A DNA stretch of 64,000 bases from assembly GCA_016098155.1 (NCBI GenBank), contig JAAAJB010000039.1, positions 1 through 64,000 of the forward strand. Direction: 5' to 3'. The position numbers were made by a program, and so were the translations under genes. Origin of the DNA: Actinomortierella ambigua. Taxonomy: Eukaryota > Mortierellomycota > Mortierellomycetes > Mortierellales > Mortierellaceae. Of this stretch, positions 34,101 to 46,446 are shown piece by piece (positions within the stretch are counted from its first letter, which is position 1; the number at the start of each line of letters is the position of its first letter). A model generated the notes under the pieces. It saw only the letters and a list, made by a program, of their open reading frames with translations. It had not been told where the DNA came from and did no database searches.

Positions 34101-36950
34101 GTACCAGGGACCTTGATGGATGTTGTAGGAACATCGAGACTGCCAAGGGCACGACCCTGGTAGAGGACAGTCGACTTGATGGAAGTAATGGTCAACTCAG
34201 GGATGAAGGGGTTGTTCACCGTGACAATAGCACTAGCGATACCAGTCTTGCCAGTGTCATCCAAGATGGTCAAAGCCGTGCCGACAAGGAGCTGAGCAGA
34301 CTGACCAGGCATGTCTGACTTCAGCTGGACATCCTTGAGACCAGACGCCAATGGCGCTATGCCAGATGAACTCGGAGAACCAATAACATCGACGGTAGCC
34401 ACCTGGTTGGTCATGTACTTCTGGAGAAGCTCTTGTCCACCAGCAGTGCCACTAGGGGTGAAGAGAGCACCAGCTGTCTTTTTGTTCTCGCCAGGTGCAA
34501 GAGACAAAGAGGGGAAGATGACAGTACCGACCTTGTCGCCGTTGTACTCCATACCGAAGGTGACCACGGCAGAATCGCCAGCGCCAGTGTCGATCGAAAG
34601 ATCGCTCGGGTTCACCATGGTGAGATCTAGGGCAATCTGGAGACCTTCGGGGACACCGCCAATGACCTGCAAGCTGTTGATGACAGTGGGCTGCGTCTTG
34701 AGACCTTGAAGACCGCTGAGGAAGACGCCGGACTTGAAAGGAATGCCTGCGATAGTGACCTGACCGATGGGAGTCTGAGCAATAGTGCCCGCGGTACCCT
34801 CGACAGTAAAGTTCTCGCCTGCGCCAACGGTCAACTTGTTGACAAACGAGTCAAAGTCGCCGTGCGAGTCGGCGTTGATGGCAAATGGGGTAGGAGGCAG
34901 GGCAAAGTCGATGAACGAGCCAGTGGCGTCCTTGATAGTTGAGGCAGGACCCCAGTTAAGGACATTGATGTTGGCGATGTTCTTCTCATTGTAGATGACC
35001 GTCATGTTGTTCTGAACCTGGGTCACGTTCAGCGAGAAACCAAAAGGCATTTGGAATCCAGCCTTGACACTAGGAGATGTGGTAATGGGGGCATATGCGT
35101 CCGCTCCAGTCCAGTTCATGCCCATGGGACCCAGTTCAATGGACTTGATGATGTTGAGCGAAGTGGGGGACTGGAGTTTAACATTGAGGGTCATCGACTT
35201 GAGGGCGGAAGAGAGCCATGCGACCTCGTTGGTTCCATCGGGGAGAACAGAAACGCCCTTGGCGCTTGTGATGGAGGCATTGCCAGCAATGTACTGCGAG
35301 AAAAGATTACTAACAACACTGAGCCCTTCGGGGGTAGTCTGAGGAACCATGATGCCGGTGAGGTTAAGGACAGACTGCGACTTTCCGGAGAGGGCTGCAC
35401 CATTAGCCTTGACCTGGCCAAGCACGACGTTCTCGTACGAAATTTCTAGGACAATCGTACCAAGCGTGATGCCGATAGGCGAAGGGTTGTTCATGGCAGT
35501 ATCGATCTGCAGGTTCACACCTTGGCCATTGGGTGCATCGCTAGGGAGGTCGAAGCGGAGAATCTGCACGTCCGGGAACCCGTTCATGCCTAGTGACACA
35601 GCATTTGCCAAGGATAGGGTTGCGTCAGACGAAGGGCCCTACTGGGTTCGGATTACAAAGATGCCTTTCAGAACACAACGGGTGATGCTCAAACAACTTA
35701 CCAAGAAGCTCAATCTCCTTATTAAGCTTGAGATCCTTCACAGTTTGACCGAGAGCGACAATGGTGACAGAGCTCTCCAGCTTCCAGACGAACGACCCCT
35801 TGTTCATCTGTGGTTGTGTTGAAGCCCGCGGAGGAACAGGAAGGGTTGTTAGTCACGTGATGAGAAGGTAAAAAAAAAGGAGAGGGCTTGATACCCAAAC
35901 GGCATTTTCATGTGCATCGGGCGGATGGACAGTTACACAAAGTAGCTATCATGGCCCTCATCATCCTTCCACGAAGGGAGAGAGAAGGGGGTAAGGACAG
36001 GGTCCGAGGGTTTCGAAGTTGGGTACTTGTGAGCACAAGAGTGTGTATGTGGAGGGGAAGGACGAACAGCAAGAGGCTCGTTGGGTCCGAGGAAACAGGG
36101 AAAGCCGTGGAGGGATAAAGATAGAATAGAATTGGCACTAACAGGAAGTACGGATGTTATGGAGAGTTGAAAATTGGACAGCTTGTGCGGGTGTGGGTGG
36201 GTGTATGTGGGGGTGTTTGTATGTGTATGTGTCGGTATGTGTATGTGTTGGTGTGTATGTGTGGGTGTGGGCGTTTCTCGGTACGTGTTTAGATGTTAGA
36301 CTTTAGCAGGCGTAAGTTGTAGACTGGTGTGCACTCTGTGCAAGGATTGTTGTAGAGGAAACTCATGGGGTTGATCTCGGCTGGAACCAAGCAGTAATGA
36401 AAGCGGAAGGTTTAGTATGAAATGATGTGGAATGGCTTACCATATCGGACGAGAAGGCGCCAAAAGCATCGGCGTCATCAATGTTGAAGGCGGCCGTGGC
36501 CTTAAGCTCACCACTGCCACCACTGGCTTTGGTGTCGGGAAGCATCATATTACCAAGCAATTTGTTTTGATAAGAGACACGAATGGGTTCCGGGAACTTG
36601 ATCGTGGCTGAGAAGGGACCGGTATTACCAAGTGAACCGTCCATCATCATGGAAAGGGAGGAGGCAGTGGGGTTGGTAATATCAATTTTGTTGAATTCCA
36701 TGGTGGATTGGTTGATGATCGACTGGGCAATCTTGGGCAGGATGACAAAGAGTGCCAGTGGAACAGCCACCGCCACGACAATAACGGTCATGATGGCGCA
36801 GAAGATCCAGTACTTTCGGCGCTTGTAGAATGGGGGCGAGGCAGGTTTGGTGACCTCGTCGTACTCCTCAAACTCATGGTAGTCTTCTTCACGCTCATCG
36901 TAGGGGAGGGTCTCGACCTCGTTCGAGGGAGAGCCGTTTTGAGTTGCCAT
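31130..36950 (-). CDS. Giant DUF3712/LEA-like type II membrane protein
   Basis: Four exons: 36950-36441, 35807-35702, 35589-33299, 33190-31130; phases close to 1,655 residues. An acidic cytosolic head of about 45 residues is followed by basic KRRKY and a single transmembrane helix (about 47-73, IFCAIMTVIVVAVAVPLALFV). The rest is beta-rich and made of two copies of a unit of about 750-800 residues: the first begins near residue 75 (AQSIINQSTMEFNKIDITNP), the second near 820 (AQAIVDLATLQFDNIMINSP); both contain SLGNTGPF/LIGNTGPF and RFDLPSDAPNG/KFDLPSNDPNG. This matches fungal DUF3712 proteins. The C-terminus is Thr/Pro-rich, then has a Lys-Arg site (VLSKRQTVN) and a short acidic tail. Probably faces the wall, vacuole or ER lumen; function unknown. 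Confidence 0.88.
36189..36272. repeat. GT-rich simple repeat in an intron
   Basis: Irregular GTGTATGTGTGG repeats on the plus strand (CA-rich on the coding strand). They lie in the 633-nt first intron of the DUF3712-like gene, which is the longest intron of that gene. Confidence 0.9.
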
Positions 36951-39900
36951 TACTCTGGTAGTGTGTGGTGAAAGAGAAGGAAAACGTTAAAGAGAGATGA
37001 TATTCTATAGGGTGTAAGGGGGGGGGGTAGAAAAGGCGTCCGAGTGATGGAGACTGGAAGGGGACCGAGACAGCTGCAAGGGATAGAAGAGGAGGGCGGA
37101 TACAGGGGAAGGAGCGTCGGCGGTGAAGGAGGAGGGCGAGGGCGTGTGGAGGAGGAGGACGCACGGAGAGGAGATATGAAGCGGCGTGACAACCAGAGGA
37201 AATAGACTGAGAGAAGGGAAGGGCCGAACGACGTTAGCGAGGTCCTTTATATGACCGGAGGCGGGGTGCCTCTTTTCAGGCGCTTTTTACAAATGGGCAG
37301 CCTGGTTAGAAGTATTACGGAGGACAGAAAGTCTCATGGGCCACGATGATTGAATTGGGGCGATGTATATTGAGTACCTGCATGCAACAGCCAGGGTGAA
37401 GAACCTAACAAAGCGATGAACAAGGTTATGTGTTCGTTAGTGCAAAATAAAAAAAAAAAAACTCCCCACGGCGGCCATTGAGAGCCACTGTGGGAGAGAA
37501 AAACATCGTGCATAGATTGCTCGTACTTCTCCAAATGGACACTGCAACAAGGTTTGCAATAGACCATTGAATTTAGGATTGGGTAATGATAGGTAGACCT
37601 TGCGCTTCTGCCTCTCTCTCTTTCCTAACCTTGTCCTTGAAAAGTGAGGCCTTTGACCAAAACAGTTCACAACTGAACTTTGACCATGTGTTTCCCTCTG
37701 CACCCTGTCAGGGCGAATATTCCTCCGCCTCTAGTCGAACAGGAGTTGAATCATGCAGAGGAAGGGTATGGCGCCAACCGATGGAGGTGCCTGAATTTTC
37801 CCTGCAACATGACCAAAGGAATTCGTCTACTGCCGGCCTCACTAATGGCCCTAACTATCCTCGTGTGTGTGTATGTTTTTTAGTCCGAGGTATTTCACCT
37901 TACCATATGTGTTTGAACGGGGTTCTAGCCGTGGAGAAAGTAGGGCGAGTGTATTCTTGCTATTGTCCATGAATGTAAGTACTCCCCCTCCCCTTTCTAT
38001 TTGCATACACTATTTTATGTGTTGTTTGTCACACAACCAGACGAGAGAGTGTGAAAGACATACAAAAACACCCTCCTCTTACTCCTCTGCAAACATGTCA
38101 ACAGAAGGCCATCAACTGTTCAACACCAGCCTGAGGGTGTACACTGTCCTATTATCACATATGCACGCAAGCGTAGCCATGACCTCAACTGGAAGCTACG
38201 TACTGTACATACAAGCAGAGAGGCACAATTGGTGTTTGGAGGAGAAATAGGCTCGTCTTGTGTTCCGCAAGCAACCCCTTCCTCCTCAGCAATGTTTTAT
38301 TTTCTTCCGTTTCCCAGCCGCACCCATTCACCCCAAAAACAACGAGCCGCACTTTTCCCTCTCCCTCCCCTCCCTACCTCTGCACGAGATGTGACCCCTT
38401 CATTCATATATTTTGTGCATTTGTGACCCGATCGTCGGGCACGTACCAGGATTATGCACTGAGAGGGAAGAAGTCAATGATGTATCGCAACTATCTATGG
38501 TTTGGTCCCAAGCCATGGAGGGAAGGATGGGTGGGGCTATAGCTGAGTGAGTGCAAAGCTAGGTTCATGAAACTTTGATGAGGAGGAACTTGCACAGTGT
38601 CGGGGCTCTATAGAAGGTTGTGGAGAAAGCCAATAGCCAATAGAGAAAATAAAGACAGGGGCCAGACTCTTTAAAGTTAGGTAAATGTCTTCTTTAGCGA
38701 AACGGTTAGCTCTCTCTCCTTGAGAGTCGTCATCGCATGTTGGAGATGAAGAACTTGGATGGCTTATGTGAAGGGGCCACCTTGATGGTTGGTGCTCGCA
38801 AACGATTCGGTCCAATCTGTGTTCTTACCCCACAACTTGGACTTTGCTCTGTCACCAGAAGATACACGACTGATATCGTAGAGCAACAAATTTTAACCGA
38901 ACGTAGGGTGGAACAGACAGGGAAGGGGGAGAACTTGCTTTGCGAGTAGCTCATAGGATTCTTGGTTCCCACAGAAGGCTGATTGCCACTAAATCCTTAG
39001 GCATGCAAGCATCCGCTGGGAATCAAGGTGCGCGCACGCACATGAATTACTGTATTCTGGTTGACATCCAGCGAGTCTACTCTGTACCACCTATTCATTA
39101 TTATTATTACCGCTAGTTTTATTTTTTTGCCTGCTGCACAGCATCCAGCACCGTGAACCACATGCCATTGTTCTTGAGATAGGCGCCGCCCAACTCCCGT
39201 GGTCAAAAGAGGTCGAGATAAGAAGAGAGGTGAAAGCGAGGTGAACTGCGGTGCAACCTGAAGGGTACCATGAGGATATTGAACCCAGCTTCGCCTTCTC
39301 CGTTCATAATCCCGTGGCCACGTGAATGACCGTGCTGCATGACGCATCATCATAGGATAACCAAGCAAACTCTTGATCCTCTATCCGACCAAACCCATTT
39401 GTGGTTTCAGACACATTGACCACAGCGCCCGTAACCCGTGAACGCCCTGGCTATGCGACCATGCATGGCTGATTCCTTTAGACGTGGAGTTGCTGAAACT
39501 GACAGAGTCAACAGCACTAGCTAGGCTCTGTCCGACTTGTGATAATTATGAACGGGAAGAGAGTGAAACGTCACTGCGAAAGGACGAGTCAAGGTGTATA
39601 TAGCAAACAACGAGCCAAAAGAAAGTCCGATCCATCACAAGTTACTCTAAATGCACAGCATGGACCACATGGGTAGACATCACTAGGTGAAAGAGAAGGG
39701 ATGGGCACTGAGAGTCGACAGTAGGTCCACTTTTCACTCTCTCTCCCATGCTGGCTTTGGTGCTCTTTTGTGTAATTTGGTGTATTGGGGTACGGGAAAG
39801 GGTTGGCCCTTTTCCTCCCCCAACGGCAAGAGAGGATACATTCATGTGTCAACAGCCCCCCTCCACTCTGTGTGTCGGTCTTGAATCAACACGCTCCTCG

Positions 39901-42155
39901 CTATTTTGATACACTGCAACACAAAGCACACTGGTGGGAGAGAGGGGAGGTAGGGAGGGAAGATGAAAAGACACCACCCGACCTTAACTCTCTGCTTGGA
40001 GTGATACGAATACCTCTTACCTCGAAAGATCCAGTGAGCGATGGTATACACACTGAAGAGGCTGCAACCCCCTTGCTCAAATGGCCCGGAAGATTTGTGG
40101 AGGAGGACGTTGCAGGGGCCCTTCATTGTCACGTTAAAGTGACCATCGTAATTCCACCTCACTCTCCTTTTGCTTCTTCCTCCACAACACCTGGCTTCAG
40201 CGCAACTGAGGTAGGGTACGTACTGTACATGGCAGTGAGCCAGTAGAGGGTTGAGAATAGTGAGCCATTTTATTTAAAGTAAAAGGTATTGATAGACTAT
40301 AAGGAGTAATGCCAAACTATGATTTTTGTTCAATAGTCAGATGGGCAAATCGCCCTTCCTCCTACACCTGCATTAGCCTCCAGCAGCCGTAATGAGTACT
40401 GTATTGTATCTACCGTATGGTAAAAAAAAAAAAAAAAAAGACAAAAGTACCCACTGAAAAATAGTGGTTAGGCGCAGGATCAGTGACATTCCAACCACTT
40501 TTTTTATTTTTTTTTTTTCAAGGTTTACGCTAACAGGAGACTTCTGGAGATCTCCAATGGTCACTAGCCGAGCAAACGAAGCTAATCTTCCTACTAGGAG
40601 AGTGGCGTGGAGAAGAGGATCGTTCTCATCTCACCACAACCATTGTTTCTTTGTCAGGCGAATTATGTTAATTTGGGATCTTCATCATAACGACTCGCAC
40701 AACTCAACCGCACATCACCACAAGCAACCAAATAACATTTAGGATCGTCTTCTGGAAGTCAGTGGAAACCCGTCGCAATCTATGAAGGTTTGTTGATACC
40801 GCAAGTGAATGTTTACCGTCCTATACTTTCTCGGCCCGTGATGCACGAAATGGCTGCTATTGACCCAAACTTGTTCACCCAGACCTGTGGAATAAATACC
40901 ATGTATCCATGTATTGTTACTCTGTGTATTTCTGTCAACGTCGCGCCATAGTTGAGCACACCCTACTGTACCCTACTATGTGAAGACTCTTTGCTACGTT
41001 TTCGTCCCGCTGTTGAATTGCATTCCAGAAGATACTACACGGCCATAAATCCCATGTCTGCAATATTCATCTCGCAGGAAATACGCATGTGAAGTATATT
41101 GGGCCCGCTGAAACCATCCTTCTGAGAACCACTTTTGCGATTTGTGGCCAATCTGACTTGCACGGTTTTCATGATTGGCACATGCACATCACACATATAC
41201 ATGCCTCTCGCTCACCCCTTCTGCTGTGACAGTTGTATATGGGCGGAAAGAGATATCATGGATAGTCTATCATGGATAGTCTACCGGTGAGGGAGTTGGA
41301 CTGTTAGAAAGACTGACAAACACGTGTACCAAATTGATCCCACAGGCAAGCGAAGTGAGCTTGTGCGACGCTCTGCTCTCATTGTGAGGAACAAGTGTAG
41401 CAAAAACACAGCCATTGCAAGTTACATGTAAACAAGCAAACCAAGCAGTGTAATGAACCTGTTTGCGCGTTCGACATACAAGTTTTTTTTAGAGGCGATG
41501 ACAAAACAAAGGGTGGAGTCTCGCACTAATAGGTTTTAGAACACACATACTAACCTCGTTTCCGAAGAAAGACTCATGTCAAAGCAGCTGTGCCTATAAC
41601 CTTCCTCCTCCAAACAATAACTCGAAGATGTTGCTGCGATGCAGTTTACTGATAAATCTGCGGGAGTGGGTGCCAAGGGAAGAGCGGGTTCTGTTGGATC
41701 GATAGTTATTCGGAGTAGTTTGACAACGAAAGTAGCAGCTTACATATGTGAAAATTCCCAAGTCTATACTCGCGACACAGCTTCCATAGCTATCTTCTCT
41801 CTCCATTTCTCCTCTTCTTTCCTCAATCTTATATATTTCATTCTTCCTTGGGTAGTGTGTCGATCGAGAGGGAGATACGCTGAATTATATCGCTGCAGGG
41901 CCTCTGAGACAGAGGTCATGGCGCGCAATCCGCGTAGGAGCGTTAAAACGTCACACAAAAACACCTCCCAAACCACCCTCACTTGTTAAGCCAAAACGTC
42001 ACCAACGCGAGCAAAACGATTTGTGAAATATTACGCGCTTTTACTGAAGGAAAAAAAATGTAACAAGGGCTAAGAACAAGTTTTATTGACAAAACAGCGG
42101 GAGGGCCATTTTCATGCATGGTTCAAGAAGGGGAGGAAAGGGCAGAGAAGAAAAT
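36951..42155. other. 5.2-kb gene-poor stretch
   Basis: The first few hundred bases should be the promoter and leader of the DUF3712-like gene (C/T-rich on its coding strand). The remainder up to the EF1-alpha 3' end holds only short frames without motifs on either strand. Simple features: A-runs at about 37447-37460 and 40422-40439, a T-run at about 40508-40519, a tandem 14-bp duplication at 41254-41281, and two copies of the same 14-mer at 38197-38210 and 40217-40230. No terminal repeats, transposase or reverse-transcriptase motifs, tRNA boxes or rRNA were recognised. Confidence 0.6.
42082..42087 (-). terminator. Poly(A) signal of EF1-alpha
   Basis: AATAAA on the minus strand (tttatt on plus), about 70 bp past the EF1-alpha stop. 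Fits a polyadenylation signal. Confidence 0.65.
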
Positions 42156-43813
42156 TTACTTCTTGCCACCAGCCTTGGCGGCCGACTTGGTGGCCTTGCC
42201 ACCCTTGTCGGTCTTCTCGACGGCCTTGATGACACCGACGGCGACGGTCTGACGCATGTCACGGACGGCGAAACGACCCAGAGGGGGGTACTCCTGGAAG
42301 GACTCAACGCACATGGGCTTGGAGGGAATCATCTTGACGATGGCGGCATCACCAGACTTGATGAACTTGGGGTTGTCCTCAAGGGACTTGCCGGAACGAC
42401 GATCGATCTTCTCCAGGAGCTCAGCGAACTTGCAGGCAATGTGAGCGGTGTGGCAGTCGAGGACGGGAGCGTAACCAGCACCGATCTGACCGGGGTGGTT
42501 CAGGACGATGACCTGGGCGTTGAAGGAAGCGGCCTCCTTGGCGGGGTCGTTCTTGGAGTCCGAGCAGACGTAGCCACGACGGATTTCCTTGACGGAGACG
42601 TTCTTGACGTTGAATCCGACGTTGTCACCGGGAATACCCTCAGTGAGGACTTCGTGGTGCATCTCGACGGACTTGACCTCAGTGGACAGACCAACGGGGG
42701 CGAAGGTGACGACCATACCGGCCTTGATCACACCAGTCTCGACACGACCGACGGGGACCGTTCCGATACCACCGATCTTGTAGACATCCTGGAGGGGAAG
42801 ACGCAGGGGCTTGTCGGTGGGGCGGGATGGGGGCTCGATGGCATCGATGGCCTCCAGAAGGGTCTTGCCCTTGTAGTTGCCGGACTTGGTCTCCTTGGTC
42901 CATCCCTTGAACCAGGGCATGTTGGTGGACTCCTCCAACATGTTGTCACCGTGCCAGCCGGAGATGGGGACGAAGGCAACCGACTTGGGGTTGTAACCGA
43001 CCTTCTTGACGAAGGTGGAGACCTCCTTGACGATTTCCTCGAAACGGTCCTGGGACCACTTGGTGGTGTCCATCTTGTTGACGGCAACGATCAGCTGCTT
43101 GACACCGAGGGTGAAGGCAAGAAGAGCGTGCTCACGGGTCTGACCGTCCTTGGAGATACCGGCCTCGAACTCACCAGTACCACCGGCAATGATGAGAATG
43201 GCGCAGTCAGCCTGGGAGGTACCAGTGATCATGTTCTTGATGAAATCACGATGTCCGGGGGCATCAATGACGGTGACGTAGTACTTGGGGGTCTCGAACT
43301 TCCAGAGAGCGATATCGATGGTGATACCACGCTCACGCTCAGCCTTGAGTTTGTCAAGAACCCAGGCGTACTTGAAGGAACCCTTGCCGAGCTCAGCAGC
43401 CTCCTTCTCGAACTTCTCAATGGTACGCTTGTCGATACCACCGCACTTGTAGATCAAGTGACCTAGAGAGGGTTAAAAAAAAAGCGGAAAGAAGTCAGCG
43501 ATTCGTTCGTGTATACGCAAGCCCACTCAAGACATAAAACACAAAAAAAAGAAAGTTTGGGGAACGAGGCGGGAGTGACGAGAAGGGGGGAAAATTTGTT
43601 CGGGAAAGGGGGAGAAGGTTGGTTGGGCAGTTGGGGGGAGCTACTGATTCACAGCAAGACAAAAAAAATTTTCCCACTCATCCATCTCGTTTCAAGATGG
43701 ACAAAACTTTTGGGGGATGGGCCTGTCTGATGCAACTTACCAGTGGTGGTGGACTTGCCGGAATCGACGTGTCCGATAACGACGACGTTAACGTGTCCCT
43801 TTTCTTTGCCCAT
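42156..43813 (-). CDS. TEF1: Translation elongation factor 1-alpha
   Basis: Two coding exons, 43813-43741 and 43462-42156, 459 residues, the standard length. GTPase motifs: G1 GHVDSGKST (residues 14-22, the intron falls just after STTT), the switch I region ending RGITID, G3 DAPGH, G4 NKMD, and G5 in the SGW context. Domains II and III follow with [23 protein letters not shown] and the typical lysine-rich tail ending AGGKK. It brings aminoacyl-tRNA to the ribosomal A site in the cytosol. Third positions are strongly C/G and use a narrow codon set, as expected for a very highly expressed gene; the same bias leaves a 450-codon open frame on the opposite strand. It is preceded by a leader intron. 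Confidence 0.99.
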
Positions 43814-44101
43814 CTGTTGAAAGGAGGAAGAAAGAACAAGCAGCTATTAGTGTCTGAGGCCAAGGTCATTTTTCAAAGTATGGCTGGGAAGGTTGGAGGG
43901 AGGGGGGGCTCTCGTTTTTCTCATGCATCTCCAAGAGCGAGGATGCCAACAAGAAGGTAAAGAGAGGACGTTGATAGAGGGGCTGGATAGATAGATCCTT
44001 GGACGGATGGATGGATGGGGGGTGGGATGGATGGTTTGCAACTCTGTTTGTGCTAGCCCAGATAGCCCCGGTCGTAGCAGTTGGTGGGTGGCACAACTTA
44101 C
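43814..44101 (-). other. Leader (5' UTR) intron of EF1-alpha
   Basis: On the coding strand a strong donor (CACAAA then GTAAGTTG, at 44101) and an acceptor CTTTCAACAG that ends exactly at the base before the ATG define a 288-nt intron. A branch-point-like ACACTAATAG lies about 40 nt before the acceptor. Leader introns are common in EF1-alpha genes and often raise expression; that effect is not shown here. Confidence 0.7.
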
Positions 44102-44164
44102 TTTGTGAATTGATGTTCGTGTGAGAGGAGGAAGAACAAACTCACAGTCTGTGGGTGTGTTCTG

Positions 44165-44174
44165 TTTAAATATT
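44165..44174 (-). promoter_or_regulatory. TATA-like element of EF1-alpha
   Basis: AATATTTAAA on the coding strand, about 65 bp upstream of the leader-intron donor. This spacing allows a transcription start near 44135-44145 and a short first leader exon. It is inferred from position and sequence only. Confidence 0.4.
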
Positions 44175-46446
44175 GGTGTGACTGCGGCCGTTCTCTCCCC
44201 CTCCGCTCCCCTTACCCCTCCCTCTACTTTTTTCACAAAAACAAAAACAAAGCGGGCCTTCAAAGGCCCTTTCACTTTCTCACTCAAGTCAGCAGAGTCT
44301 GTGTGTTGGTTACCCGTTGTACTAGCCGTGTTGTGTGTTTTTTTTTTCTTACAGCCCTTCGCAACGAACTCAACTTGAAGGTCCGCCCTGGAAAACAAAA
44401 GGATTGGCACACAACTAGCGTCTAGGCATTGCGACCAACCAAAGCAAGCCTTTCTCTGTAGTAGTTCTTTTTCGGTGTCAACTACCGTAGTTCAGTACTT
44501 CGCGTGTTGGATCGACGACGTCTTTTTCTTCGTGTCTGTTAGCGACACATATGTGAATAATAGTGTTTTGATGTTAGTTTTTGACATTTTGATATCAGCA
44601 GCCATCATACCTCATCACTTGGCTTGCTTTGTTATTGCTGGAGATGATTCGGACCCCACCCACAAGTCTCAGTAATCATCTCGTATTCCAATCAGCTTGC
44701 TGGTGTTGATCACCACTCATGGCTGATTTGACTACTCCGCCTATTTGCAGCGCCTTCAGAGCTCCCTTTGTTCCAACGGATCCTTTCCACTCCTTCTTGA
44801 CAGACGCTTATCCGCTGTGCCGTAGTTGTCCTTGTCGTTGCTGCCTTGCTCAAGATATGATCTGAGGTCAATCCAGTAGTTTCAAGGGCTCCAAGGCGTG
44901 TCCATGGATGTCTGTTTCTCTTATCTTTGTCACCTTTACCTTGGTTGCTGTGGATCGTGTGTCCTGACTCCTTTCCCCCCCCCCTCTCCCTCTCCCCCTA
45001 CCCTCGTCCTGCGAACTACCATTGAATCTTGGCCCAAGACTGTTGTAAATCATTCTACTTTCGCACATTTCTCTCTCCACCCCCTGCCCCTTTCTTCTTC
45101 CTCTCTTCAGATTGGACGCATTGCCAATACCCGACGCGTTTACTCAACTTTCGAACCCCCTGGCGGATCAGACAGGTAATCCTAAGGCTGGCTCCCTTGT
45201 CCCCTTTCTCTACATCCATCTTCTTCTGACCCCTCCTCGTTTTCTCCTTCCTCCCTTCGGTCAAAAAAAACTTTTTTTTTAAGGTTCTGTCTGGCTCGGG
45301 AGAAAAACAAGGTAGCTAAGAAAATAATAGGAGGCAGCTGAGCAAGATTCCCGAGTCCGAAGGGTATTGGAGTTTTTTGAAACGTCGATTTGTCTTTCTC
45401 TTCTCTCCCTCTCCCTCTCTCTCTCTGGAGATAACAACTTGAACGCGACGTTGTCGCTTTACTCTGTCAGGCTTACACCCACAAGCCCCAAGATCCATTA
45501 CCATCTTATTTTTTGGTGGTCATTGTTTTCCTTTTCTCTGTGAATGTTGCACACACGTAGAATGCCACTCCAAAAAAAAAAAAAAAAAAAAAAAAGAATA
45601 CACAGAGGAAAACACATGCCGCAATCGCCTCCTCAGTACAAAAAGGAAAGTGTTAAAAGGGCAAGGCGTGAGTCACTCAAAGGTGTTCGACGCCTCTCTA
45701 CCGCAGCTCGACAGGTCGATCATGCGCGCCGCCTACTTGGATGTTGCCGATTTTCAACAGGAGAGACAAATAGGGGGAAGGAAGAGAGCTAGCGCAGGGT
45801 GATGTGAACTCCCAGCAACACGGATAATCCGCAAGTCGCATTGGAGACTCTGGAGTTGCTGTCTCTTTACATCCTCTCCCTCCTTGAGAATCCCTCCTCC
45901 TTCCTCCTTCTCCTTCTCCCCTTCCTTTTCTCCTCAAAGAGAGCCAGCATGCACGGAGGTACCCCAAATATCCGAGAAAGTGAGTGACGAGGGTGTGAGC
46001 TGCAGGTTGGCCCAACCTTGTTTATCTTGGACGTCATCTACCCCCATGGAATATTGTAGTGACGCTACGGCCTATCTCAAAAAAAAAAAAGGTGCAATGC
46101 GGTTTCTTTTCCCCCAACACTACTTTGGATCCGTTCGATCCAAAAGTCAGTAGTGGCAGAGGTGGTTATCTTTTTCACATTCCTACGAGAAAAGGAAGCT
46201 GCGTTTCATGCACACAAACGTCCATGTCCTGCTTGCTGTTTCACTGACACAAGTGGTGCTGTTGTTCCGTTTAATTGTAAACAGAAGTGTGATGACGGGC
46301 GAGAAGGAGATGACAAGACAAATAGAACAGAAGCGACAAGAAGATCTAATATGCTAGTTTGATAGATACAGAATATGAAGGGGAGTGCGTGGGAGTGTGG
46401 CGAGAGAAAGTTTAAAAAAAAACGGATTGTGTTTCGTTTTTTTTTT
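44175..46446. other. Intergenic upstream of EF1-alpha
   Basis: Contains upstream promoter sequence of EF1-alpha, C/T-rich patches, a run of 24 A (45572-45595), several shorter homopolymer runs and the 3' flank of the OLA1 gene. Short frames carry no motif. No gene is seen. Confidence 0.6.

Noticed and set aside
37586..40246. Several plus-strand frames of 90-150 codons in the gene-poor region
   Set aside because: No conserved motifs, no consistent splice signals, composition like the surrounding spacer.
42114..43466. Open frame of 450 codons on the plus strand opposite EF1-alpha
   Set aside because: It mirrors the strongly biased codons of EF1-alpha, is Gly/Asp/Leu-rich without motifs, and crosses the real exon boundary. 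It is a shadow of the minus-strand gene.
46125..46145. GTTCGATCC resembling a tRNA B box
   Set aside because: No A box, acceptor stem or anticodon arm at the needed distances; the upstream sequence is homopolymeric.
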